From: Schistocerca nitens
Lineage: Eukaryota > Arthropoda > Insecta > Orthoptera > Acrididae
Length of the DNA stretch: 64,000 nt
NCBI RefSeq assembly: GCF_023898315.1
Contig: NC_064621.1
Location: 125,649,521 to 125,713,520 of the forward strand
Reading direction: 5' to 3'
Positions 42,343-54,034 of the stretch are shown here, one piece after another. The position numbers and the translations under genes were made by a program. Position 1 is the first letter of the stretch. Each line of letters opens with the position of its first letter. Under the pieces are notes generated by a model. It saw only the letters and a program-made list of their open reading frames with translations. It made no database searches and was not told the DNA's origin.

Positions 42343-44073
42343 CAGGGTGGTCCATTGATCGTGACTGCGCCTAATATCTCACGAAATAAGCGTCAAACGA
42401 AAAAACTACAAAGAACGAAACTTGTCTAGCTTTAAGGGGGAAACCAGATGGCGCTATGGTTGGCCCGCTAGATGGCGCTGCCATAGGTCAAACGGATATC
42501 AACTGCGTTTTTTTAAATAGGAACCCCAATTTTTATTACATATTCCTGTAGTACGTAAAGAAATATGAATGTTTTAGTTGGACCACTTTTTTCGCTTTGT
42601 GATAGATGGCGCTGTAACAGTCACAAACATATGGCCCACAATTTTAGACGAACAGTTGGTAATGCTCGAAAACGATGTCCGTTAACCCCATTGCATTTGG
42701 CAATACGTAGAACGACATTCCTCTCAACAGCGAGTAGTTCCCCTTCCGTAATGTTCGCACATGCACGGACAATGCGCTGACGCATGTTGTCAGGCGTTGT
42801 CGGTGGATCACGGTAGCAAATATCCTTCAACTTTACTCACAGAAAGAAATCCGGGGACGTCAGATCCGGTGAACGTGCGGGCCATGGTATGGTGCTTCGA
42901 CGACCGATCCACCTGTCACGAAATATGCTATTCAATACCGCTTCAACCGCACGCGAGCTATGTGCCGGACATCCATCATGTTGGAAGTACATCGCCATTC
43001 TGTCGTGCAGTGAAACATCTTGTAGTAACATCGGTAGAACATTACGTAGGAAATCAGCATACATTGCACCATTTAGATTGCCATCGATAAAATCTGGGCC
43101 AATCATCTTTCCTCCCATAATGCCGCTCCATACATTAACCCGCCAAGGTCGCTGATGTCCCACTTGCCGTAGCCATCGTGGATTTTCCGTTGCCAATAGT
43201 GCATGTTATGCCGGTTTAGATTACCGCTGTTGGTGAATGACGCTTCGTCGCTAAATACAACGCGTGCAAAAAATCTGTCATCGTCCCGTAATTTCTCTTG
43301 TTCCCAGTGTCACAACTGTACACGACGTTCAAAGTCGTCGCCATGCAATTCCTGATGCACAGAAATATGGTACGGGAGCAATCGATGTTGATGTATCATT
43401 CTCAACACCGACGTTTTTGAGATTCCCGATTCTCGCGCAATTTGTCTGATACTGATGTGCTGATTAGCCGCGACAGCAGCTAAAACACCTACTTGGACAT
43501 CATCATTCGTTGCAGGTCGTGGTTGACGTTTCACATGTGGCTGAACACATCCTGTTTTCTTAAATAACGTAACTATCCGGCGAACGGTCCGGACACTTGG
43601 ATGATGTCGTCCAGGATACCGAGCAGCATACATAGCACATGCCCGTTGGGCATTTTGATCACAACAGCCATACGCCAACACGATATCGAGCTTTTCTGCA
43701 ACTGGTCCATTGCAACACGGGTAATGTATCACGAAGCAAATACCGTCCGCACTGGCGGAATGTTACGTGATACCACGTACTTTACGTTTGTGACTATTAC
43801 AGCGCCATCTATCACAGAGCGAAAAAAGTGGTCCAACTAAAACATTCATATTTCTTTACGTACTACACGAGTATGTAATAAAAAATGGGGGTTCCTATTT
43901 TAAAAAAAACCGCAGTTGATGTCCGTTTGACCTATGGCAGCGCCATCTAGCGGCTCACTCATAGCGCCATCTGGTTTCCCCCTTCAAGCTAGACGTTTCG
44001 TTCTTTGTAATTTTTTCGTTTGATGCTTATTTGGTGTGATATTTGGCCCGGTCACGATCAATGGACCACCCTG
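42343..44073 (-). mobile_element. Mariner-like transposon with long inverted ends, DD41D
   Basis: The left end cagggtggtccattgatcgt and right end acgatcaatggaccaccctg are complementary, and complementarity continues inward for about 290 bases (42343-42635 against 43785-44073), including the duplicated phrase gccatctag. TA precedes the left end; the right flank has TGTA. The central part encodes a broken transposase on the minus strand. Long inverted ends are unusual for mariner, where 20-40 bp is common. 1731 bp in total. Confidence 0.9.
42621..43732 (-). pseudogene. Mariner-type transposase, DD41D, broken
   Basis: Minus-strand pieces: a helix-turn-helix part with HHPSVRTVRRIVTLFKKTG and ISIRQIARESGISKTSVLRM (43732-43310); after a stop, WEQEKLRDDDRFF...FSDEASFTNSGNLNRHNMHY; then, in a shifted frame, PWRVNVWSGIMGGKMIGP, YFQHDGCPAHSS and IPWPARSPDLTSPDFFL (43196-42837); and, after another stop, PDNMRQRIVRACANIT to 42621. 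The Asp of QHDG and the Asp of SPDFF are 41 residues apart (DD41D). At least two stops and one frameshift, so inactive. Confidence 0.85.
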
Positions 44074-44085
44074 TGTAAGTAAGTT

Positions 44086-44350
44086 TGAATTTCAAGGCAG
44101 GGGCAGTTCTCGTTGCTGGAAACCAGCAGCGCCACCACGGCACTAGAGCCACGCTGGACAGGTAGACGACTGAGCGTCGATAGCAGCGACCATGGGTTCG
44201 ATACAGTGATGCGCCTGCCTCAAGTGACAATGCTTCCTGCGGACTTGGGGCCACAGCACCGCCGACCGACGGACCTCACCCCAGCACCAGCCGCCGTCCA
44301 GCTGCTGACAAAGGGCAGCCGGGTGAAGGCTGTGCTCTGCCACAGTCGTG
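44086..44350. other. GC-rich unassigned block
   Basis: A 265-bp GC-rich patch between the mariner end and the first repeat array. The plus frame 44113-44394 has no domain. Confidence 0.35.
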
Positions 44351-44351
44351 T

Positions 44352-44775
44352 GAAGTTAGCACAGCTTTTTCGAGAAGTATACATTTTTTCGTAGTTCTTG
44401 ATAGATGTGCCATAGTTCTAGAGTTGTACAAAATTTCAGTAGTTCTGTACAATTTAACGAAGAAAACAATAATATTGGGGAAAAAATTTTGTATCGAAAA
44501 CACTCTTTGTCAATTTCCGCAAAATATAAATTCGTTCAACAGTTCTGAGCAGAGCCCCAAAAGTTCTATCGAAAGTCCAAATAACATTTTTTTTCTGCAG
44601 CTAATAGTTTACGAGATAATTGCAATTTAAGGAGAAAATCTTTTCACTTACTGTGAAGTTGGCATAATTTTTTTCAGAAATGTGTATTTTTTTCACAGTT
44701 CTTCGTAGATATGCTATAGTTCTTTGTACAAAATTTGAGTTGTTCTGCAGAATATAGAGAAGAAAAGAACAATGT
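44352..44775 (+). repeat. Left tandem array of the inverted pair
   Basis: The unit gaagttagcac...cgtagttcttgatagatgtg...agttctgtacaatttaacgaag at 44352-44470 recurs at 44654-44775 (period about 302 bp), with a different unit (gttcaacagttctgagcag...gttctatcgaaagt...gtttacgagataattg) between. The same order of units occurs on the opposite strand at 55670-55960. It abuts the C-terminal end of a piggyBac relic. Confidence 0.75.
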
Positions 44776-46010
44776 ATAAGATAGCTCCTTCAGGAACCCT
44801 TTCCTTCTGATACAATTCTTACTGTTGCCACAATAAATCACTTGTGCATTGATTCCAACCGTATTGATCATTACAAAAATATAACCATTGAACAACGGCG
44901 CACATTTCTTGCAGCTTTGTACAAAGCATTCACCTTACCCGTTGTGAAAATAACACATTTGACGCTGTTGTAAAATTTACAATGCATGGCTTCCGTTTAT
45001 CTCCAGTGTCAGCCTCTATAGAATTATCTTCATGCAAACGTGGTGCCAGGATGACACACTTCCCCTTTTTAGGTACGGAGGAAACTATAGTTCAGTCTTG
45101 TGGAAGCCAAAAAAGGAACTGTGGCCAGCGCTTCCTTTACTGATAACAAACTGTAGAGAAATCTCACGCTTGTTTTTCTTCATCGTGCCAACAAAGGAAG
45201 AATTCTCCTTTCATAGCTCTATTATCAGTCCAGTAGTAGTAAACCTGTTGTCCGCTTTCACATTTCGACCTAACTGATATATAGGCTTACACAGTCACAG
45301 AACAACATCGAAATGTTTATTGGTCAGTCGGCACAATCCTTCTGGTTGCAACACACCGTATATTTCCAAATTGTACAGGTAAAATACTTAAGAATCCACA
45401 AAAGCATAGATTTAAATCCACATTTGTTTGTTTTGTTAGATACCTATTAGCTATTGCAGCTTCCACAGAATCCTTCCAGCTTCTTGTCTACAGTAACATT
45501 TTCTCCAAGGGTGTAAGATTTCTGGTAGTTGCGTACAAACACAGTAAATATTTCCCGAATTGCTTTTAGCTTGTCTAATTATCTCCTTTCATCACGAATA
45601 GCGTGACTGTAAAATCTAAGGCACACCACAATAAATTTGAAACGTTTTGTGTTCATTTCCGGGGTGAAATTTTTCAACGCCATCCCCATCAGTTCCACAC
45701 AGATCTTCCAGGCTTTATCTGTTACTTTTGTTAACAACAGTTAAAATCAAGAGACTGATGAAGGCTTTCAATTGAATAAGATCTATTGACTTTATCCCTC
45801 TCTCACGCTGAAATGAAGCTCTGACGCTCTCAAAATGCTGATTTGAATACAAAACTACAATAGACAAAGTATCGTGATCTATGAGGCAATTACAGCATCA
45901 CAAAGGCTGCTTTGGCTGCGCCTATAGGTCCAGGTTAATTTCGAATAATATTATCCTCTTCGAACAATACGCTTTGGATTTCTTCAACATGATCTACTAC
46001 ATCCCACTTA
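44776..46010 (-). pseudogene. piggyBac-like transposase relic
   Basis: Minus-strand pieces in order: PGPIGAAKAA and LPHRSRYFVYCSFVFKSAF (about 45930-45840); KLKAIREIFTVFVRNYQKSY, then TLGENVTVDKKLEGFCG (about 45580-45460; VTVDE-LVGFRG is the usual form and holds a catalytic Asp); GTMKKNKREISLQFVISKGS and SAGHSSFFGFHKTEL (about 45190-45080); and INTVGINAQVIYCGNSKNC to LKELSYTL (44880-44790). The order matches piggyBac DDD transposases. Numerous breaks, TTAA-bounded ends not found. The C terminus runs into the left repeat array. Confidence 0.78.
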
Positions 46011-46265
46011 AAATAATAAAATTCGTATAAAATACGCAATCGGGCGCAGTGTATTAATTTGATATTTTACATTCAGACAGCAGACGCTGACGATTAAACA
46101 GCTCAAAAAGAATTTCAGTGCATTTTACATTCTGGATTAGCTTTGTACTACTTACTACGTTGATAAACAAATAAATTAATTGTTGAAATGAAATATGAAA
46201 GGGCGCAGTGGATAAAAATGAGCAATCGGCTCATGTCTCATCAACAGAGCACTAGCGGCGATACT

Positions 46266-46441
46266 GAATCATACAACAATGAAAAGCATACAGAGAAAGG
46301 AAGATTTAATGAGAAGGCGCCAGTGCTGCCAATTGTTGACAAGTAATTTACAGAATCACACAACAATGAAAAGCATACGGAGAAGGGAAGCTATTAACGA
46401 GAAGGCCCCAATACTGCCAATTGTTGAAAAGTAGTTTACAG
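46266..46441. repeat. 87-bp tandem duplication
   Basis: gaatcatacaacaatgaaaa ... ttgacaagtaatttaca (46266-46352) is followed by a copy (46353-46441) with roughly ten differences. Confidence 0.88.
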
Positions 46442-46920
46442 AAAATTTCGTCGTGTATAATCTGAACAGCTGCGCCCTATGGAAGGATAATAAAAACTAT
46501 GATACATCCATGAGACCTCTCAAGACCAAAAGATAACAAGAAAAAGCACAGCAACAATGCAAAAGTTGTGGCACTACATCTGGAAACAATGAACATGTGT
46601 ACTGCCACATTTAAGCAACCGTTAAGTGACGTCAGCTTAGCAGTTACAACAGTTGCAGCATCAAAACTTCTCGAGGTAGTATCAAAGCTAATGACAACAG
46701 CTGCATTTTTTGGGTGGCGCGCGCCGCGTCGTCTGAAGGCGCCCGCCAGTGCTGCATTTCGCTCCTTGATCTACCCCTAATGAGAATACACAACAATACT
46801 ACTCACACTCATGCGAATAATCATTATGCTCGTTCAGTCAGAGCTCTTCTGCAGTCGGTGCCTGTTGTGCAGTCGGTGCTGTTGTGCAAGTGATATTTAT
46901 GCACAGTAATACCCATAAAA

Positions 46921-49900
46921 ATGTACAATCTACCAGAATTAAAAGGTCTTCTCAGCATGGAGGAATATAAAGTGATCGATGATAGAGGCATTCAATTCCC
47001 TCCATCTCATCCGGTCTTCCACAAACCGTCCGATGCCATGGCCGACATCAGCTCGAAACTCTTCGAAACATATTTACACGATAATTAAAGAAGATCGTCA
47101 TGATCTTCTTACTTTTGTTAGAAACACCTTTAGGCTGGAATGTTTCCTTGAAGAAAAAGACCACGACAGCAAAGATGAGTCGTGGACTGTTTTTGGTTCT
47201 TTGTGCAACAAGGACATGACGCAATTTGACCTACGACTGTCAGCAGAAAAACAGTCTACCATAAAACCAGCAAACAGGGAACTTGAAAAGCCTTCAAGAC
47301 TGGAAGACTGGAAATGGACCGATTTGATGGCTGGTAAAATTTATGAACATCACAAAATTCCATGTACCTTTTCTTTCAAATAGGCGAAAGTGTGTGAGAG
47401 TTTAATTTCAAAGTACTTCATTAAGATCAAAGGAAGATGTACAGAATGCGGAGCCACTTTCGCAGGGATTGCTCTGAAGAAGGCCAAAAAGGACAACGAT
47501 ATTATTCTAAACTGCAGACTTTCAAACTTTACAGACGATAGTAATCACCTGGAAAGAAGACAACTTCGTGGCACGAGAAGACAACAGGTAGCTGCTAAAT
47601 TGGTTGATAACAGGATGCCTGCAGCTCTTTGACGAAATGAAGAAAATATGTCTCTTGGAGACATAATTCCTCCAAATTTACCAAATGCTGATGTCTTGGG
47701 AAAGGCTAAAGAAGAGGAAAGGGACAGACAATATTGTATAACAGTAAGCCTGTTGAAAGCCTGCAAATCGCAAAACATACAGCCCATCGGGACGCAGTCG
47801 GATTGGACCCATTCTTTTGTATATATTGGCTGAAAGATCAAAATGAGTTGCACAAATATTGTCATCAAATCAATAGCAGTGTATACGATTCATTAGATGC
47901 TACAAGGTGGCGTTGCATCTCGAGTTATTTCACGACTTGGTGATCTGTTAAACAGGGTTGACTGTGTGTAAATTAAATCAAAAGTACATATACTTGTATC
48001 ACTATATGTGCATCCGCGAAGTAAACGCCACTAGTAAAGATCCAAATATCGTCAGTCGATCATCAATCATTTGCCCAACTTATCAGATGGTATTCTCTAG
48101 GCAGGACGCATCATTCTTGTCATTTTTATTTATGTAAATCGTCAGATCTGCAGCTCCCATACCAAAAATCATTGTAAATGATTTTGTTAAGCTTTGTTGG
48201 TTGCCATTTCTAGTGCAAAGCCAATTGCTCGGACTCAGCATATTATTTGAATAGATGTTATAGTCATATTGTTTTGCATGAAAGAGTAATTCTACCCTCT
48301 TGTTGTTTGAGAATGGATTTAAACCATTATATGGTCATGATATCGAGGTGGAAATGCTTCTGTAGAGGTAAATCACAAGTCAAACAACTTTATCTTCGCG
48401 TTTTGGCCCATGTTTACACGATGACAGATTTTCATGATATCGAAAGTGCTTTGTGCTCACTTTTGTTTGTTTCGTTGAGTGAACATCTTGGTATTGATGA
48501 GTGCGGTCAAGAATTTTCATCAATGGGCCATCAGCGCCACCTTGATAACATTATCAGAGGTGGTCCACGTCATTCATATATTGACGAAAAGAAAGATGAT
48601 GACAAGAAAACTGATGATGTTGAAAACAATCATGACTGTCTTTTGGAATCAATTGTGAACTCTAAGGTATCTACTGCAAACACGTGGATTGTTAGGGCAA
48701 AACGTGTGTACAATGAAGCTGAAGTCATTGCGAATCAGACTAAGGATGACAATCTCTTTGATGTGAATCCATACAACATTCCTAATGCTGCAGAGATGCT
48801 GAAAGAGTTGATGTACTATATACCACTGTGAACAGCTGTATCCTTCTTTCCATATTCCTTTATCTATTCGTTCATCAGAAGCGACTGAAGGACAATTTTC
48901 AAAATTAAAGACAATGGGCTTTGACAAGCTACCTTTACAAGTAGACAAATTCATTTTTCAACATTTGAACTGGTTGTGTGAGGAAACAAAACTGTTAGCG
49001 CAACTTATGATGGAAAAACAATATTCAAAGCAAGCTGTGAAGCACAAACCAACTGAAGCATCACTGCCTTACCATGAAGAAGAAAACTGGAGACCGAGCG
49101 AGTTGGCGCAGTGGCTAACACACTGGACTCGCATTCGGGAGGACGACGGTTCAATCCCTCGTCCGACCATCCTGATTTAGGTTTTCCGTGATTTCCCTAA
49201 ATCGCTCCAGGCAAATGCCGGGATGGTTCCTTTGAAAGGGCACGGCCGAGTTCCTTCCCTGTCCTTCCCTAATCCGATGAGACCCATGACCTCGCTGTCT
49301 GGCCTCCTCTCCCAAACAACACAGCCCAATACTGGAGAGGAATAAATAAGAAGCTGAACATAACAAACCCCAAAAACAATCTTCTGCTCGATAATTCTGA
49401 GACCACACTAAACAATACCTTAAGAAGTGAGACCCAACACGAAGATGGCAATGAGACAGAGTTAAATAAAATTTTTAACAGTTTTAAATACAGATTTTCT
49501 CCTACTTCGAGCTCACTTGTTATGAATGCGGAGAGCAACACTCTCTCAGTCAAGAGTGATAGTGTGTGTTTTCAGCGCTCTTCAGATGATAATTTATTGC
49601 CAAATTTGGACTATAAAGAAATATTTCATTCCACAAAAGACTATCGCGAATCATACTTCACCAGGGATGTCATTGAAATTTCATCCTGTGGTTCGAAAAC
49701 AGAAGAAAACCGAGAGACCTGTAACAATAAAATGGAGGAGAGTGCAATGCTGATAAAGCTTCAAAATGAACTCATTGTCACATCGAGGATGAAAACTAAG
49801 AGCAAGAAAAACTACTTAGATGATGACCCAAACCGGAAGTCGACTATGAAATTCATAGACATTAATTTGCCACTTTCCGCAAATGGGTCCTCAAGCAAAT

Positions 49901-50764
49901 TCAAATGTGCTACTTGAAGGGAACGAGCCGTTTCGATTCATTCATTCATGCAAGTAATGCATTCATGCAAGCAATATCACTCAGTGATGATTTCAAAAGT
50001 ATCAGTCAAATTGTGAGCTATCCATTTCTGGATCTGGCTTTGGATGTTTTGAAAAAAAAATCATAAACTCCCAGCGTTTTAAGCAGATATTTGATATTTT
50101 AAATGTGATGCCGTTCATAAAAAAGGATTAATCTCTCGAAAAATATTGTCTCCGAATGCAGAGTCGAATGCTGGGAAATTAGACAAGACAATATTAAAAG
50201 ATATCCCGATTTGCAACAAAAAGATATCGTGTCTGAGGTGCCTAAATTCACGCTACGTGAAACTACATTATATTTCCGTTGATACGTATGTGCTTTTCAG
50301 ACTTGGTTAAAACTTCATGCAAGAGGCTGTAAATGCAACAAATGGAGGTCTAAAGACTATCATAAAATGCAAGAAATGTAAAGGGGAGGCAGTCGAAGAA
50401 AAGGAATTCGGATGCTACTTGATGATGGATACTGGTATAACAAATTGTCCACTAACTGAACATCAGTTCCTCCGAATCAAAGGAGAAAATGCGTGTTATA
50501 AACGACCACGAAAGAAATAGTAGTCAGCAATTAAGAGTACACTCTCGTTGCTGCCATTCATTATAATAGTTCCATGAAACACTACACGTCATATGTCTTC
50601 GATGGAACCTACAGGAAGCAGTACGATGACCTGTATAAAAATATAGAGAGAGTTTCAAAAGAAACGATAATTTCTCCACACCTGTTCATGTATGTGAAGA
50701 CAGCAAAATTTCCAAATGGCAGCTACAAGACTGACGTGAGGAAACAAGTAGTTCCTACATACTA
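46921..50764 (+). pseudogene. MULE-like transposase gene with a C-terminal ubiquitin-protease-like domain
   Basis: Starts ATG 46921 (MYNLPELKGLLSMEEY). Collinear blocks across several frames: KHIYTIIKEDRHDLL (about 47070); RLEDWKWTDLMAGKIYEHHK; a C-x2-C ribbon (GRCTECGATFAG, 47438); IIPPNLPNADVLGKAKEEE; SLDAT (first putative catalytic Asp, 47896); PKIIVNDFVK (second, about 48180); LNHYMVMISRWKCF (48346); ATEGQFSKLKTMGFDKLP (48882). A SINE interrupts at 49094-49330. After an acidic linker come NEPFRFIHSC (49922), IIKCKKCKGE (50350) and HYTSYVF...YDDLYK (50580-50640), the His box form of ubiquitin-specific proteases. I recall this joined architecture from insect multicopy genes. At least six frame changes or stops. 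The MULE label is an inference from the D-A-T and (N/S)DF blocks. Confidence 0.72.
49094..49330 (+). mobile_element. Third tRNA-derived SINE family, inserted in the transposase gene
   Basis: The tRNA-like head has gagttggcgcagtggctaac (box A) and ggttcaatccc (box B), then a body with tttccgtgatttccctaaat, gcaaatgccgggatggttcc and gatgagacccatgacctcgc. I recognise this as a family common in insects. The repeat actggaga at 49086-49093 and 49331-49338 flanks it. The transposase reading resumes after it. Confidence 0.9.
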
Positions 50765-51499
50765 ACTTTGCTTTATAAGGTAAGCAACTGCAAAGACTTG
50801 ATATCTAAATATTACAAATACAGCTCTTATGTTAATTGTTAGTTTCTTTGTTTCTGGAACCACAGCCTACCTGTTTTAGTTACTAGAATATGAGTATTTT
50901 ATGCCATAAATTTCATGTATATATTAGTTGTAGCTGTTAAAGGGACCTGAACATCATGGATTTTAGTTTCTACCGGTACTTTAAAATTTAATAATGCAAA
51001 ACGGTCAGTAGATTCAGGAATGAAACTTTCATCAAACAATTAGCATATTGTGATCTCTAGGTCACAAAAATTGTAAATCTGTGGAATACATTGTGCAGTG
51101 AATATTGATGTTTTTCTTACATACTGAATTACATGTAATTGTTGTTTAAGGATCAATGCACTTACATACTATTCAAAATAAAATATAAAAAATAAATTTT
51201 ATTCTTTGAATTATTTCATTGCTGTAACAGTAAACCAGTAATATATATGTTTCGTGTTCTGATTGTTTAAAAAGAAATTCTATTTTAATAGTCAATTTTT
51301 TCTCCTAATAATTTAAGAACATAATATGACATACTGCAGCTTAAAATATTTAATCCATTGTTGAATAATGTGATTCAGTGTGTAGGCAAGCACTATATTA
51401 TTATTCATTCAAACTTTGTTTATGTAGCTTTAATAATGGATGAGATACCGGTAACTATATCTCTGTATGCAAACACGTTGATTGCAGAAAATTGAAACT
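50765..51499. other. No recognised feature; AT-rich
   Basis: AT-rich sequence following the transposase gene, possibly its 3' non-coding part. No inverted repeat boundary was found here. Confidence 0.35.
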
Positions 51500-51900
51500 A
51501 AAGATTTGTATGTCATTTTCTTCTCAGTGACGACATTTCAAACCATTCCTGCTAAATAATCTTGTTGATTCCTTTCGTGTGCTTTTCCTTTTCTTTAGTT
51601 TTACTTCTTTCCTCCGTTACTCTGGCCTCCTTTACCCTTTTTCATGCTTTCAGAAGCTTTTTCAATTTCTATAACATGTTAACTGTCCGCTCATAGCAGC
51701 ACAATTTTCATGTTGTTCCTAATATTGATGCCTGGTCTGCTCATTGTTTTTAATCTGCTTTTTACTCCATCATTAAAGCATACTATGTCATCCATTCCAC
51801 CAATTTGAAAAGGTGAAGTGCCAGCAAAAACAGATTTCGGCAAGTGTGCCCAAATGAAACTGTTGAAACGCATTCTAATTTTGTTTCATGCCATGTAAAC
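51500..51900 (-). pseudogene. Fragment of a repeated transposon-associated protein
   Basis: Minus-strand frame 51873-51691 reads FNSFIWAHLPKSVFAGTSPF, then QIGGMDDIVCFNDGVKSRLK. A stop-containing, Lys-rich tail follows toward 51500. I recall the pattern W...PK..F.G...L...D.V..FN.G....LK..G, with a basic tail, from multicopy arthropod and cnidarian sequences of unknown function. Only the C-terminal part is present. Confidence 0.4.
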
Positions 51901-52613
51901 ATTTTTCCTGCACATACGACAGTCGACAGGTTTGTCAAAGATATTACATAAACGAGTTTCTACGGAAACCAGCAGAATTTTAGTACGTAAAACTAATTTT
52001 TTGTGCTCTCATGACATCCAGGACCCACTAACAGCTAAAAATATGTCCACGACCCTCATGGATGAAAGTTAGGTGGCAACATCACCAGACTGTAGGATAC
52101 AAAAAGACCTGTGCTGTGTGCAACGAGTAAATTTGAAATCTCTACCGTTAATATTGTTGCAAACATTTGTTCTAGTCAGAAAGGAAGTGTGGAAGTTTTA
52201 TGAGTTACACTACAGCGAGAGTCAAAAGTCTTTACAATGTATAGAAATATAAGTGTATTTAAATGAATATATTGCACAAACGAACTAAGTAGTATGTTAA
52301 AATCCTAATTCAGTACATGACATAGAGGTGTTATTATGTTGAGTGGACACAGTATTAACGTTAATAAGGAGTTCGAAATTTGTAAACAAGAACCCCGTTT
52401 ATTTGGCCCTCACTAATCCGGATTTCTGGTTTATCCGTATTCATATTTTGTGTTCTTTGGTCTTTTTCTCTTTTTTTCTTATAACACGAAGATATGTAGT
52501 TGTTGGAGTAGATAGGCTCCTTATCACTAGGCCGGAAATTTAGTTTAGTACGGAGTGATTAAGGAACTCAGACGGTGTGAATGACATTGTTTCTCCAGTA
52601 TTGTACATTAATA

Positions 52614-54034
52614 CACTCCTGGAAATTGAAATAAGAACACCGTGAATTCATTGTCCCAGGAAGGGGAAACTTTATTGACACATTCCTGGGGTCAGATACA
52701 TCACATGATCACACTGACAGAACCACAGGCACATAGACACAGGCAACAGAGCATGCACAATGTCGGCACTAGTACAGTGTATATCCACCTTTCGCAGCAA
52801 TGCAGGCTGCTATTCTCCCATGGAGACGATCGTAGAGATGCTGGATGTAGTCCTGTGGAACGGCTTGCCATGCCATTTCCACCTGGCGCCTCAGTTGGAC
52901 CAGCGTTCGTGCTGGACGTGCAGACCACGTGAGACGACGCTTCATCCAGTCCCAAACATGCTCAATGGGGACAGATCCGGAGATCTTGCTGGCCAGGGTA
53001 GTTGACTTACACCTTCTAGAGCACGTTGGGTGGCACGGGATACATGCGGACGTGCATTGTCCTGTTGGAACAGCAAGTTCCCTTGCCGGTCTAGGAATGG
53101 TAGAACGATGGGTTCGATGACGGTTTGGATGTACCGTGCACTATTCAGTGTCCCCTCGACGATCACCAGTGGTGTACGGCCAGTGTAGGAGATCGCTCCC
53201 CACACCATGATGCCGGGTGTTGGCCCTGTGTGCCTCGGTCGTATGCAGTCCTGATTGTGGCGCTCACCTGCACGGCGCCAAACACGCATACGACCATCAT
53301 TGGCACCAAGGCAGAAGCGACTCTCATCGCTGAAGACGACACGTCTCCATTCGTCCCTCCATTCACGCCTGTCGCGACACCACTGGAGGCGGGCTGCACG
53401 ATGTTGGGGCGTGAGCGGAAGACGGCCTAACGGTGTGCGGGACCGTAGCCCAGCTTCATGGAGACGGTTGCGAATGGTCCTCGCCGATACCCCAGGAGCA
53501 ACAGTGTCCCTAATTTGCTGGGAAGTGGCGGTGCGGTCCCCTACGGCACTGCGTAGGATCCTACGGTCTTGGCGTGCATCCGTGCGTCGCTGCGGTCCGG
53601 TCCCAGGTCGACGGGCACGTGCACCTTCCGCCGACCACTGGCGACAACATCGATGTACTGTGGAGACCTCACGCCCCACGTGTTGAGCAATTCGGTGGTA
53701 CGTCCACCCGGCCTCCCGCATGCCCACTATACGCCCTCGCTCAAAGTCCGTCAACTGCACATACGGTTCACGTCCACGCTGTCGTGGCATGCTACCAGTG
53801 TTAAAGACTGCGATGGAGCTCCGTATGCCACGGCAAACTGGCTGACACTGACGGCGGCGGTGCACAAATGCTGCGCAGCTAGCGCCATTCGACGGCCAAC
53901 ACCGCGGTTCCTGGTGTGTCCGCTGTGCCGTGCGTGTGATCATTGCTTGTACAGCCCTCTCGCAGTGTCCGGAGCAAGTATGGTGGGTCTGACACACCGG
54001 TGTCAATGTGTTCTTTTTTCCATTTCCAGGTGTG
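52614..54034 (-). mobile_element. Tc1-like transposon, near-complete (copy B)
   Basis: Same family as 22241-23652 in opposite orientation. The ends cactcctggaaattgaaata (52614) and tttttccatttccaggtgtg (54034) are inverted, flanked by TA (52612-52613, 54035-54036). 1421 bp. It differs from copy A by a small number of substitutions, lacks copy A's 10-bp deletion, and has its own single-base loss. Both copies are therefore recent products of the same active lineage. Confidence 0.95.
52769..53790 (-). pseudogene. Tc1-like transposase with one frameshift (copy B)
   Basis: The start at 53790 gives MPRQRGREPYVQLTDFERG as in copy A, and the frame stays open through the helix-turn-helix pair, FSDESRF and FQQDNARPH to SPDLSP. 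Near 52965 one base is missing (gggg where copy A has ggggg on the plus strand), so the Glu-containing C-terminal part continues in another frame to the stop at 52769. 1022 bp against the 1023 expected for 340 codons plus stop. Differences in the shared reading include R/H in WTY(R/H)RIAQ and A/E in VIV(A/E)GTLN. Confidence 0.93.

Noticed and set aside
52642-53804. Long plus-strand frames (for example 53125-53430, 53255-53686)
   Set aside because: Antisense shadows of the Tc1 transposase; the same shadows appear at copy A on the other strand.
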